From contig CACKFO010000007.1 of assembly GCA_902599405.1 (NCBI GenBank), positions 1 through 64,000 of the forward strand: a DNA stretch of 64,000 nt, read 5' to 3'. Under the pieces are notes generated by a model, which saw only the letters and a list, made by a program, of their open reading frames with translations, was not told where the DNA came from and searched no databases. Shown here one piece after another: positions 11,387 through 20,988 of this stretch. Each line of letters opens with the position of its first letter. Positions within the stretch are counted from its first letter, which is position 1. Both the position numbers and the translations under genes were made by a program. This stretch comes from an uncultured Alphaproteobacteria bacterium (GTDB lineage Bacteria; Pseudomonadota; Alphaproteobacteria; HIMB59).

Positions 11387-12188
11387 GATAGATCAAAGTT
11401 ATAAAAGATTAGATAAGTTTTTATTTCAACATTTTGATTCTATACCTTTATCTTTATTACAAAGATTAATTAGAAAATACAAAATAAAAATTAATAACAA
11501 AAAATCTAAAGCTAATTCACCATTAATAAAAGGAGATGTTGTATATATATATTATAAATTTGAGATCAATAATGATTTATCAAATACTATTAAACTAAAT
11601 AAAGATAAAAAAAAGATTTTTAAAGATCATATAATATTTCAAAACGATGATTTTATAGTTATTAACAAAATTGATGGATATTCTGTTCAAAGAGGATCTA
11701 AAGTATTTATTTCATTAAAAGACATATATGAAAATGTAATCAAACATAAATTATATATAGTTCACAGATTAGACAAAGACACCTCAGGGGTCATGCTTTT
11801 TGCAAAAAATAGAATTACTGCTAGTAAAATCTCATCGTTATTTTTAAATAATCAAATCAAAAAATTCTATATTTCAGTAACTAATAATAAATTTAATAAA
11901 AATACTGATACTTTGATTAACTATAATTCTGATAAGAAGGAATTAAAACTGGCCTACAGAAAAATTCAATTAGATAATCATGAAAATTGTTATTTGATTA
12001 AATTATTTACAGGAAAAAAACATCAAATCAGACTTCAATTTTATCTTAATAAAAATCCTATAATTGGTGATAAAAAGTTTTCTGGCAATAAATTTAATAA
12101 ACTTCTTCTTTGTTCTTATAAAATTATTTTTAAACTAGATAAGAAATTTTTTAAATTTAAAATAAACCCTAATAAAATACTTTCATAA
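11376..12188 (+). CDS. rluC: RluC/RluD-type pseudouridine synthase
   Basis: HRLDKDTSGVMLFAKN catalytic motif, TGKKHQIRLQ; N-terminal S4-like domain. Confidence 0.87.
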   Translation: MQIKIDQSYKRLDKFLFQHFDSIPLSLLQRLIRKYKIKINNKKSKANSPLIKGDVVYIYYKFEINNDLSNTIKLNKDKKKIFKDHIIFQNDDFIVINKIDGYSVQRGSKVFISLKDIYENVIKHKLYIVHRLDKDTSGVMLFAKNRITASKISSLFLNNQIKKFYISVTNNKFNKNTDTLINYNSDKKELKLAYRKIQLDNHENCYLIKLFTGKKHQIRLQFYLNKNPIIGDKKFSGNKFNKLLLCSYKIIFKLDKKFFKFKINPNKILS

Positions 12189-12795
12189 ATTCTTCTTTAA
12201 GATCTTGATATATTTTTTCTTTATTATAATTTATCTTTAGTTCCTTTAAGCTACTTATATCTTTGGAATTAAGACCACAAGGATCGATTTTTTGAAAATT
12301 ATCTAAATCAAGATCAAAATTAATTGATAATCCATGATGAATGATGCCATTAGAGTATCTTAGACCAATAAATATTATTTTTTTTAATTTATTATTATTT
12401 TCAACCCACAAACCTCTATTTTTTTCTTTTTTTCTAAAAAGTTTAATATCATTTTTCTCGAATGCTTTTATACATATGTCTTCTAATGAATTTATGTAAT
12501 CTATAATATTCTTTTTTCTCTTTTTTAAATTAATTAAAGGATAAATTACTAATTGGCCGGGTCCATGAAAAGTGATTTTACCACCTCTATTAACTTTAAT
12601 GACTGGGATCTTATTTATTTTATCTATTTTAAATTCTTTAGGAGTAGAGCTTCCTGCAGTAAAGACATTTTGATGTTCTAAGAACCATATTTCCTCCTCT
12701 TTCATATTTTCAGACATTTTTTGAATATGTTTATTCATTAATTTTGTAACTTCTTGATATTTTTTTTGCCCTTTTAGTTGTTTTATTTCAATCAT
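12169..12795 (-). CDS. lipB: Lipoyl(octanoyl) transferase
   Basis: NRGGKITFHGPGQLVIYPLI, HHGLSINFDLDL, CGL. Confidence 0.93.
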   Translation of the reverse strand: MIEIKQLKGQKKYQEVTKLMNKHIQKMSENMKEEEIWFLEHQNVFTAGSSTPKEFKIDKINKIPVIKVNRGGKITFHGPGQLVIYPLINLKKRKKNIIDYINSLEDICIKAFEKNDIKLFRKKEKNRGLWVENNNKLKKIIFIGLRYSNGIIHHGLSINFDLDLDNFQKIDPCGLNSKDISSLKELKINYNKEKIYQDLKEEFMKVFY

Positions 12796-12819
12796 TCTTT
12801 ATTAATTAATCTATTAATT

Positions 12820-12907
12820 GCGGACGTGGCGGAACTGGTAGACGCGCAGCGTTGAGGTCGCTGTGGGATTAAATCCTGTGGAAGTTCGAGTCTTCTCGTC
12901 CGCACCA
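12820..12907 (+). tRNA. tRNA-Leu (anticodon GAG), CCA encoded
   Basis: Acceptor gcggacg/cgtccgc perfectly paired; anticodon stem cagcg/cgctg, loop ttgaggt; long variable arm; T-arm gttcgag; ends ACCA. Confidence 0.96.
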
Positions 12908-12921
12908 TATTTATAATATAA

Positions 12922-14220
12922 ATGCAAAAATTTAATAAAAAAGAATATATTGAGTCAATAAAGTCTCTTCATTCTGCAGATCAAGCAGATAGTATTGAAA
13001 GTCTCCCATACGAAATACAGTCGTCTATACTAAGAACTAATACTAAAAACTTTCACCCAGATTTTATTGCTTACCTACGAGAAGAAACGCGTGACGATAT
13101 TTTGCATATGATCCCAAATAAACAATTAGTTAATTTAATTAAATATTTAGATTTAGATGATGCGGTTGAAATCCTTGGTGATTTTGAAACTAAAGAATTA
13201 GTTCAAATACTTTCTAAGCTTGGATCTCAGCAAAGAGAAAGAATTGAGGAAAGTTTACAGTATGATGAAAATTCTGCTGGTAGGCTTATGAATAGAGACT
13301 ATCTTTCGATAAAATCTAATTTAACGGTTGGTGAATTAATTGATCAGTTAAGGAATTCTCGAAGAGGACCTAAGGATTTTTATAATATATTTATTGTTGA
13401 TGACCAAAACATTCCTATAGGCTATATCCCTTCTGGAAGAGTACTAAGATCAAAACGATCAAAGAAATTAAAAGATATTATTTATAAAGACATACATATT
13501 ATTAAATCTGATGAAAAAATTGAAGATATTGCCTACACCTTTCGACAATATGGCTTGGTTTCGGCACCTGTAGTAAATTTAGATAATAAAATGATAGGTA
13601 TCATGACAGTTGATGACGTTGTTGAAATTGATCACGAAGAGTCAGAGGATGACATGAGAAAGTTGGGAGGTTTGTTTGTAAATGACTTTTATAAAGGTGC
13701 TTTTACATCTGCCACCTCAAGATTTATATGGTTAGGGTTAAATTTATTGACAGCTATATTAGCATCTCTTGTTATAGATATATATTCAGACCAATTACAG
13801 CAAATGATAGCGATCGCAGTCTTGATGCCTATAGTAGCTTCAATGGGTGGTAATGCAGGCACGCAAGCTATGACTATATACGTAAGAGCTATTGCCACAA
13901 AGGATATTAATAATTCAAACTATATTAAATTGGTTGTAAAAGAATTTTTAATAGGAAGTATCAATGGTTTTGCACTTTCTTTAATAATGGGATTAATAGC
14001 TTATTATTGGTTTGATAGTCTTGTATTAGCATTTGCGATATCTTTTGCCATTTTAATAAATTTAGGTTTTGCTTGTTTAGTAGGCATAATTATCCCAATA
14101 ACAATTAATAAAATGAAAATAGATCCAGCTTTAGCCTCTGGTATTGTACTTACAACATTTACAGATGTATTTGGATTTCTGTCATTTTTATCAATTGCAA
14201 CTTACATATTAAATTTATAG
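12922..14220 (+). CDS. mgtE: Magnesium transporter MgtE
   Basis: MgtE N-domain, CBS pair, GGNAGTQAMTIYVRA TM motif. Confidence 0.95.
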   Translation: MQKFNKKEYIESIKSLHSADQADSIESLPYEIQSSILRTNTKNFHPDFIAYLREETRDDILHMIPNKQLVNLIKYLDLDDAVEILGDFETKELVQILSKLGSQQRERIEESLQYDENSAGRLMNRDYLSIKSNLTVGELIDQLRNSRRGPKDFYNIFIVDDQNIPIGYIPSGRVLRSKRSKKLKDIIYKDIHIIKSDEKIEDIAYTFRQYGLVSAPVVNLDNKMIGIMTVDDVVEIDHEESEDDMRKLGGLFVNDFYKGAFTSATSRFIWLGLNLLTAILASLVIDIYSDQLQQMIAIAVLMPIVASMGGNAGTQAMTIYVRAIATKDINNSNYIKLVVKEFLIGSINGFALSLIMGLIAYYWFDSLVLAFAISFAILINLGFACLVGIIIPITINKMKIDPALASGIVLTTFTDVFGFLSFLSIATYILNL

Positions 14221-14229
14221 TTTATTTCG

Positions 14230-15624
14230 ATGATCAACGCTGAAATACTTAGAGAATATGATATTAGGGGGATTTACCAAAAATCATTTAAATTAGAGGA
14301 TGTAGAAAATATTGCAAAAAAAATCTCAAATATAATTTTAAATATTAATTCTCCTAAAATCATCATAGGTCATGATGGAAGATTATCTTCCTTAGAAATT
14401 AAAAATAAGCTTATTGATACTTTCAGAAGACATGGTGTTGATGTAGTAGATATTTCATTAATACCAACACCAGTAAGTTATTATGCTACAAAAAAACTGG
14501 ATATTCCTAATTTAATTATGATTACAGGTTCTCATAATCCAAAAGAATATAATGGATTAAAGATAATTATTAACAATAAACCCTTTTTTGGAGAAAAGAT
14601 AAAATCTTTAAACAATTTAGATGATGCCTCATTATCATCAACATTAGGTCAACTGACATTTAGAGATGTAATTACTCTTTATACAGAAGAAATTATTTCA
14701 CAATTTAATAATTTAGATAAGCTTAAAATAGTTTGGGATCCAGGAAATGGAGCTATTGCACCAATTATTCATAAAATTATTAATTCTATAAAAGGAAATA
14801 ATATTATTTTGAATAGAACTGTAGATGGTAACTTTCCTAATCATCACCCCGATCCAACAATTAAGAAAAATATTATTCAGATATCAAACTACATTAAAGA
14901 AAAAGAATTTGACTTGGGTATTGCCTTTGACGGTGACGGTGATCGAATTGGAATATTGGACAACAAAGGAGAATTAATATATTCAGATATTATTTTTTTA
15001 CTTTTGTCTCTCGATCTTTTAAAAGAAAAAAAAGACTTAGTCGCTATAGCTGATGTAAAATGTAGTAAAATAATTTTTGATACACTTAAAAATAATGGTG
15101 TCGACATTCATATGTCAAAAACCGGACATTCATTAATAAAAGAGATGATATCATCAAAAAATGCAGATATTGCCGGTGAAATGAGTGGGCATATTTTTTA
15201 TAATTATAAATATTACGGTTATGATGACGCAATATACGCTTCTTTGAAATTAATAAGGATTCTCAATAATTCAAAAAAAACATTAAATGAATTAACAAGT
15301 GTTTATATGAAATCATCATCAACACCTGAGATAAAATTATATTGTGATGAAAAAATTAAATTTAGTCTTTTAAAAAAAATAGTAGAAGATATTCCTAAAC
15401 ACTACGATAGTGCAGCCCATTTAGTAACAATTGATGGTGTAAGGCTGGAAACTAAAAATTTTTGGTTCCTTTTAAGAGCTTCAAATACTCAAAATTGTAT
15501 AGTATTTAGACTCGAACACTTTATTGAAAATAAATTTAAAGAAGAATTAACTAAATTAATATCAATACTTGAGTCATATTCATTGGATATAAAAGAATTA
15601 ACTAGCTTTAATCAAACAGTCTAG
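14230..15624 (+). CDS. Phosphomannomutase/phosphoglucomutase
   Basis: REYDIRG, GHDGRLSS, TGSHNPKEYNGLK, DGDGDRIG. Confidence 0.93.
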   Translation: MINAEILREYDIRGIYQKSFKLEDVENIAKKISNIILNINSPKIIIGHDGRLSSLEIKNKLIDTFRRHGVDVVDISLIPTPVSYYATKKLDIPNLIMITGSHNPKEYNGLKIIINNKPFFGEKIKSLNNLDDASLSSTLGQLTFRDVITLYTEEIISQFNNLDKLKIVWDPGNGAIAPIIHKIINSIKGNNIILNRTVDGNFPNHHPDPTIKKNIIQISNYIKEKEFDLGIAFDGDGDRIGILDNKGELIYSDIIFLLLSLDLLKEKKDLVAIADVKCSKIIFDTLKNNGVDIHMSKTGHSLIKEMISSKNADIAGEMSGHIFYNYKYYGYDDAIYASLKLIRILNNSKKTLNELTSVYMKSSSTPEIKLYCDEKIKFSLLKKIVEDIPKHYDSAAHLVTIDGVRLETKNFWFLLRASNTQNCIVFRLEHFIENKFKEELTKLISILESYSLDIKELTSFNQTV

Positions 15625-16662
15625 TTTATATAATTTAATTTCATTACATAAGTTTTTTGCTGTTCGATGATCATCAACATTTATATAGCTTATAAAATAT
15701 CTACCATTTTTTTTTATTTGATGCTCAAAACTTCTAAGTATTTTTATTTTATTTTTTAGTAATGTAATATGCTTCTTTGATTTACTAACTTTTTTGAAAG
15801 AGGACGTTTGAACTGTATAACTATTATTTCTTTCTTTTTGGTTCTTAACAGTTAAGTTTTCAGCTTCTTTATTTTTGTATATATTTTTATTTCTATATTT
15901 ATTTATAAGAAAATTAATTTTATTGTTCCTTTCTTTAGCAGAATTTCCCCCAAAATAAATACCTAATATATATTTATCACCATTTTTGGATAAAAGTGAT
16001 ATCTGATATCCAGATTTTCTTGTGTAACCAGTTTTTAAACCAATGTAATGATCATACTTTTTTAATAATGTATTATGAGTTGAATAATTTTTACCTTTAA
16101 TTTTAACTTTTGTTTTTTTAAATCGATGTAATTGTTCAGGAAAATCTATAATTATTCTAGAGCTCAATTTAAATATGTCATAAGCAGTCGATAAATTAGC
16201 TTTATTTGGGAGACCATGAGGATTTGCAAAATTTGTATTTTCTAAATTTAATTTTTTTGCATAATTATTCATTTTAAGTACAAATTTTTTTTCAGTGCCA
16301 GATATTTTTTCAGCTATTGCTATAGCTGAGTCATTTGCGGATTTAATTATTAATGAGTCAATCAATTCATCTACAGTGATGAAATTCCTCTCTGCTATGC
16401 CTAATTTTGAAGGTTGTTGATAAGTGGCGTGTTTAGAGAAGTAAACTTTATCATTCAAATTTAATTTTTTTTGTGCTAAGTCGTCGAATATTATATATAG
16501 AGTCATTAATTTAGTAAGTGAAGCTGGATAATTTTTTGTATCTTTATTAACCTCAAAATAAATTTCTGATGATAATGGGTTTCCTATTACACTGGCAATT
16601 TTCGCTGATAAAGGATGTGATAAATTGACAATTAATATAATTTTTATAAGTATTATTCTCAT
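15598..16662 (-). CDS. D-alanyl-D-alanine carboxypeptidase (S11/DacA-like) with C-terminal SPOR-like segment
   Basis: SLTKLMT (SxxK), SAND (SxN), KTGYTRKSGY (KTG). Confidence 0.92.
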   Translation of the reverse strand: MRIILIKIILIVNLSHPLSAKIASVIGNPLSSEIYFEVNKDTKNYPASLTKLMTLYIIFDDLAQKKLNLNDKVYFSKHATYQQPSKLGIAERNFITVDELIDSLIIKSANDSAIAIAEKISGTEKKFVLKMNNYAKKLNLENTNFANPHGLPNKANLSTAYDIFKLSSRIIIDFPEQLHRFKKTKVKIKGKNYSTHNTLLKKYDHYIGLKTGYTRKSGYQISLLSKNGDKYILGIYFGGNSAKERNNKINFLINKYRNKNIYKNKEAENLTVKNQKERNNSYTVQTSSFKKVSKSKKHITLLKNKIKILRSFEHQIKKNGRYFISYINVDDHRTAKNLCNEIKLYKLDCLIKAS

Positions 16663-16689
16663 AAAGTTAATATTTTGTTATAATTAATC

Positions 16690-16998
16690 ATGTCATTAGG
16701 TTTTAAGCTATATTCTTATTTTAATGGTAATCTTGTTCATAAAGATTCGCTAGGTAATAAATACTATTACGATAAGAATAATTCATTGAAAAGATGGGTA
16801 GTCTATGCCCCCGGCTTTGGTCCAGAATCTTTACCGACTCAATTTCATAATTGGTTACATAATACTTCTGATGAAATTCCAAGTTTTGATCAAGAAGAAA
16901 ACATACAAGAAAGTTTGGTAAAAAGAAGAGTGCAGAAACACTCAGTAAAACATAAAGAAACTAACAAAAAGGGTTATAACAGTTGGCAACCAAAATAA
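16690..16998 (+). CDS. NDUFA12 family NADH:ubiquinone oxidoreductase 17.2 kDa-like subunit
   Basis: LGNKYYYDK...KRWVVYAPGFGPESLPTQFHNWLHNTSDEIP. Confidence 0.92.
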   Translation: MSLGFKLYSYFNGNLVHKDSLGNKYYYDKNNSLKRWVVYAPGFGPESLPTQFHNWLHNTSDEIPSFDQEENIQESLVKRRVQKHSVKHKETNKKGYNSWQPK

Positions 16999-17444
16999 TT
17001 AAAGAAATAGACTCTTATAAATCAAAATATCATTTAAAAATTGGCTTTATTTTTTTTCTTTTTTTATTAATCCTTTTTTTTCTATTTAAAAATCTAAATA
17101 AAAACGACTCAATACCTTTTGTTGCTACTTTTAACTATGTTGAAGGAATAAATAAGAAAACAGAGGTTCAACTTGCTGGTATAAAGATAGGAAATATAAA
17201 AAAAATATCGATTTCTCAAGATGGTGTTGTTATAAATGGTTATATCGCTAGAGAATACGATATACCTGAGGACTCAATTATTAGAATTAAAAGTGAGGGT
17301 ATCTTTGGAAGGAAAGTTCTTTCGATTGAACCAGGATTTGGAGAATATATGGATAAGTCTAAACAACAATATGTATTTATCCAAACTCAAGATTCATACT
17401 CAGTTGATATGTTTCTTAGATATTTAAATAATTTAAATGAATAA
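16983..17444 (+). CDS. MCE/MlaD-family protein (copy 1)
   Basis: N-terminal TM plus MCE core (TEVQLAGIKIGNIKKI...DSIIRIKSEGIFGRKVLSIEPG). Confidence 0.87.
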   Translation: MATKIIKEIDSYKSKYHLKIGFIFFLFLLILFFLFKNLNKNDSIPFVATFNYVEGINKKTEVQLAGIKIGNIKKISISQDGVVINGYIAREYDIPEDSIIRIKSEGIFGRKVLSIEPGFGEYMDKSKQQYVFIQTQDSYSVDMFLRYLNNLNE

Positions 17445-17877
17445 AAAAATCAATATAGAGTTCATTCTTGGTTTAATTATATTGATGATTACAATATTTT
17501 TTATTTTTTATTATTCCTCTAAAATTAATCTATATAATAAAGTTGATAAATATCAAATTAACTCAAGCTTTTTTGATATAGGTAATTTGAGAATAGGCAA
17601 TGAAGTTAAAATTAAGGGTGTAAAAGTAGGTGAGGTTTCAAATATTTCATTAGACAAAGAGAATTATATGGCAGTAATTACATCTTCTCTTGATGAAAGT
17701 ATTGTAATACCAGTTGACTCTGTATTTAAAATATCTAATAACGGTTTCATAGGGTCACCATACATTGAAATTGACATAGGAAATAGCGAGGTATCCCTCA
17801 AAAACAATGATGACACAAGTAATAATGTTGATGCGATATCCCTGGAGGATATTGTTAACAATTTTATTTTTAAATAG
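17437..17877 (+). CDS. MCE/MlaD-family protein (copy 2)
   Basis: N-terminal TM plus MCE core (NEVKIKGVKVGEVSNISL...DSVFKISNNGFIGSPYIEID). Confidence 0.85.
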   Translation: MNKKINIEFILGLIILMITIFFIFYYSSKINLYNKVDKYQINSSFFDIGNLRIGNEVKIKGVKVGEVSNISLDKENYMAVITSSLDESIVIPVDSVFKISNNGFIGSPYIEIDIGNSEVSLKNNDDTSNNVDAISLEDIVNNFIFK

Positions 17878-18172
17878 TATTATTTTATGCCAAGTACATG
17901 CCTCTGAGACTAAAATAATAAACCTTCTTATTTTAGATAAATCTTCTTCTTCAAAGTATGAGATTGAATTTTCAAAGTCATATCAATTCAGAAACCTATC
18001 ATTTGAGTTATTATCATGTAAGAGCATCAAATTTGATAAATATATCGATAATGCCGCATTGTTAAAAATTAATCAAAATGACAATATATTCATTGGTTGG
18101 TTTTTTAAATTTTCAGATGAGCTAAATTTGTACTCTAATAAGATTTATGAAATTTCACTGATTAGTTGTTAA
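17831..18172 (+). CDS. DUF2155-family secreted protein
   Basis: Signal peptide, ILDKSSS...LSFELLSCKSI...AALLKI...FIGWFFKFSDELNLYSNKIYEISLISC; conserved position after NDUFA12-mlaD; start 17831 inferred (ORF track 17807). Confidence 0.75.
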   Translation: MRYPWRILLTILFLNSIILCQVHASETKIINLLILDKSSSSKYEIEFSKSYQFRNLSFELLSCKSIKFDKYIDNAALLKINQNDNIFIGWFFKFSDELNLYSNKIYEISLISC

Positions 18173-19512
18173 TTAAATTTGGAAATATTTTTTTCTAGCC
18201 AACTTGTATTATATGTACCATTTTTAAATTCCTTTTGATTCAATATCCATTTGTGTAAATCAATATTTGTATCTATTCCATCTATAATAATTTCATCTAA
18301 AGCTCTTTTCATTATTGATATAGATTCATCTCTATCCTTGCCTTTTGAAATTATTTTTAGAACCAGACTGTCATAGTGAGGATTAACTTTGTAATTTGTG
18401 TACAATGCTGTGTCAACTCTAATTCCTCTACCTCCTGGGACATTTATAAAATTTACTGTCCCCGGACTTGGTGAAAAATCTTTTGCACTTTCTGCATTGA
18501 CTCTACATTCAATTGTATGATTTTTTTTAATCACATCTCTTAAATCTAATTTGTAACCAGCAGCAACCAAAATTTGATATTTTACTAAATCAATGTCAAA
18601 TGCTTCCTCAGTAACGGGATGTTCAACTTGTAATCTTGTGTTCATTTCAATAAAAAAAACTTCATTATCCTGATATAAAAATTCTAAGGTTCCTAAGCCT
18701 TCATATTTATTTTTAAGAAGTAAATCTTTAATATTTTTCTCAATTATATCTAGATTATTTATCTTCACAAAATTAGATGGAATTTCTTCAATAATTTTTT
18801 GATTTTTACGTTGTATAGAACAATCTCTTTGTCCTATTATTTCTGCATAATTATTTTTTGGATCTGAAATTACTTGAAATTCAATATGTTTTGCATTTGT
18901 TAAGAATTTTTCAGCATACATAGTATCATTGCCAAAATAGTTCTTTGCTTCTGACTTTAATAAAGAGAAGTAATTATCTATTTCACTTTTATTATTAAAA
19001 ACTCTCATACCCTTACCACCACCACCATATGCAGCTTTTATAACTACTGGCATTCCAATTTCATTAGCAATCTTTATGGCATCGCTTGTATTATTTAAAT
19101 TCTTTGAATTTTTATTTCCTAATATAGGTAAATTAAAATCATTTGCTAAGTTCAAAGCATTACTCTTGTTCCCCAATTCTAAGATTGACTTTGAAGATGG
19201 ACCAATAAACTTTATATTATGTGTATTTAATATTTTTGAAAATTTATCATTTTCACTTAAAAATCCATAACCTGGATGTACAGCATCAGCTCCAGTTATC
19301 TCAATAGCGCTAATAATGCTTGGAATATTTAAATAACTACTATTAGGTAAGGCACTACCTACACAAATACTTTCATCTGCTAGTTTTACATGCATTGCCT
19401 CTGTATCTACATTTGAGTGTATAGCTACTGTTTTAATACCTAGTTCTTTACACGCTCTTATTACACGTACAGCTATTTCTCCTCTATTCGCGACTAATAT
19501 TTTTTTAAACAA
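18169..19512 (-). CDS. accC: Acetyl-CoA carboxylase biotin carboxylase subunit
   Basis: KILVANRGEIAVRVIRACKELGI, VIKAAYGGGGKGMR, EMNTRLQVEHPVTE. Confidence 0.98.
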   Translation of the reverse strand: MFKKILVANRGEIAVRVIRACKELGIKTVAIHSNVDTEAMHVKLADESICVGSALPNSSYLNIPSIISAIEITGADAVHPGYGFLSENDKFSKILNTHNIKFIGPSSKSILELGNKSNALNLANDFNLPILGNKNSKNLNNTSDAIKIANEIGMPVVIKAAYGGGGKGMRVFNNKSEIDNYFSLLKSEAKNYFGNDTMYAEKFLTNAKHIEFQVISDPKNNYAEIIGQRDCSIQRKNQKIIEEIPSNFVKINNLDIIEKNIKDLLLKNKYEGLGTLEFLYQDNEVFFIEMNTRLQVEHPVTEEAFDIDLVKYQILVAAGYKLDLRDVIKKNHTIECRVNAESAKDFSPSPGTVNFINVPGGRGIRVDTALYTNYKVNPHYDSLVLKIISKGKDRDESISIMKRALDEIIIDGIDTNIDLHKWILNQKEFKNGTYNTSWLEKNISKFN

Positions 19513-19947
19513 TTATGATATTTCAAAAAGAGGTTGTCCAAATTCAACAGCTTCACCATTTTTGATTATTACTGCCTTTATTGTGCAATCTCTATCAGAT
19601 TTAATTTCATTGAAAGTTTTCATTGCCTCTATTAAACAAATTGTATCGCCTTTTTTAATCTTTTGACCTTTTTTAACAAATGGTGGGGAACTAGGCTTAG
19701 GAGTTAAGTAAACAATACCCACCATAGGACTATCTATACTTAATAAACTTTCACTAACATTATTTTGTAAATTTTGATTATTTACAGGTAAATTATTTTG
19801 TGAGATTTGGTTAGAACTAAGAGTTATTGAATTATTTGAAATTTCAATAGTATTTGCCTTGTTTGAAAATTTAATCGAACCTAAATTATTGTCCTTAATT
19901 TTTTTTATTAAAAGATCAATAGTTTCATTAATTTTTTTATCTAACAT
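19513..19947 (-). CDS. accB: Acetyl-CoA carboxylase biotin carboxyl carrier protein
   Basis: SPMVGIVYLTPKPSSPPFVKKGQKIKKGDTICLIEAMKTFNEI (biotinylation AMK). Confidence 0.96.
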   Translation of the reverse strand: MLDKKINETIDLLIKKIKDNNLGSIKFSNKANTIEISNNSITLSSNQISQNNLPVNNQNLQNNVSESLLSIDSPMVGIVYLTPKPSSPPFVKKGQKIKKGDTICLIEAMKTFNEIKSDRDCTIKAVIIKNGEAVEFGQPLFEIS

Positions 19948-19995
19948 AAATTATAATATACCTAATAGATGACAAAATAAAACAGTTATATCTTA

Positions 19996-20988
19996 TTATT
20001 TAAATTGTTTTGCCAATTTCAAATTTTGGTTGTAGTAATTTGATTTAATTTTAATCCCGTAAGTATTTTTTTTAATTTCATCAATATCATAATAATTTAA
20101 TTGACCAACAAGTTGGCCGTCTCTTATTATAAAAGGGGTATCGTATGCACGCAATTCTAAAACAGCGGGGGTGCCTGTTTTATTGTTCCCAAATCCAGGG
20201 TCAAAAAAACCAGCATAGTGCACTCTGAAGTTTCCAAAACTATCTTTAAAAGGCTCAAGTTCTGCTGCTTGATTGTTTTTAATTATAATCAACTCTTTAG
20301 ATCTAAGAATGTAAAATTCATCTTTTTCAATTATAAAATAATTTTCTTCAGGTATGATTTTCTCCCAATATTTATCGGATTTATAATAGTTAATTTTATT
20401 TAGATTAATTGATGATGTGATTTTTTTTGCCTTATAAGCTGATATTTTATTTTTTTTGATAGATACAGATATATTGAATTGTTTAATTTTATAATCGCTA
20501 TTAGATCCTTGAAAAAATCTTACTTGGTTTAATGATATATTTTCTTTTATAATAATACTAAAAGATTGAGGGATTATTTCTAAATATAATTTACCTTTAT
20601 AGTTATAGTTTATAAAATCATACTCTTTTCCATTTTCAGTTATAATTCTAGTAAATATATCCAATCGACCTGTTGTGCTTTTTGGGTTAGATTTTCCCAT
20701 AATATCGTGAGGTAATCTTAAATTTTCATTTAACTCACATAAATAAATACAATTTTTTTCTAAAAGATGATTTTGACTTAAATCAATTTTTGATAGTGAT
20801 AATTCTTTTATAACTTTCGATATTTTAATGTTGTTTGGAATGAAAGATGCTTTTATTCTATAACATTTTTTAGATAAAGTTAAATCAAGTGAAGCAGGTT
20901 GTAATTGATCAATTATTGAACTCTTACTAGAGTATATATACTTTTTATTTATAAGTGATAATATTTGTTCTCTATTTAAATAAGGCAT
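19996..20988 (-). CDS. dcd: 2'-deoxycytidine 5'-triphosphate deaminase (long alphaproteobacterial form)
   Basis: QLQPASLDLTL..., DPGFGNNKTGTPAVLELRAYDTPFIIRDGQLVGQLNYY. Confidence 0.88.
   Translation of the reverse strand: MPYLNREQILSLINKKYIYSSKSSIIDQLQPASLDLTLSKKCYRIKASFIPNNIKISKVIKELSLSKIDLSQNHLLEKNCIYLCELNENLRLPHDIMGKSNPKSTTGRLDIFTRIITENGKEYDFINYNYKGKLYLEIIPQSFSIIIKENISLNQVRFFQGSNSDYKIKQFNISVSIKKNKISAYKAKKITSSINLNKINYYKSDKYWEKIIPEENYFIIEKDEFYILRSKELIIIKNNQAAELEPFKDSFGNFRVHYAGFFDPGFGNNKTGTPAVLELRAYDTPFIIRDGQLVGQLNYYDIDEIKKNTYGIKIKSNYYNQNLKLAKQFK

Noticed and set aside
17236-17427. 63-aa ORF inside first MCE gene
   Set aside because: Alternate frame of a supported CDS
19076-20403. Plus-strand ORFs inside accC (19076..19270) and dcd (20218..20403)
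   Set aside because: Antisense to well-supported genes; no family signal
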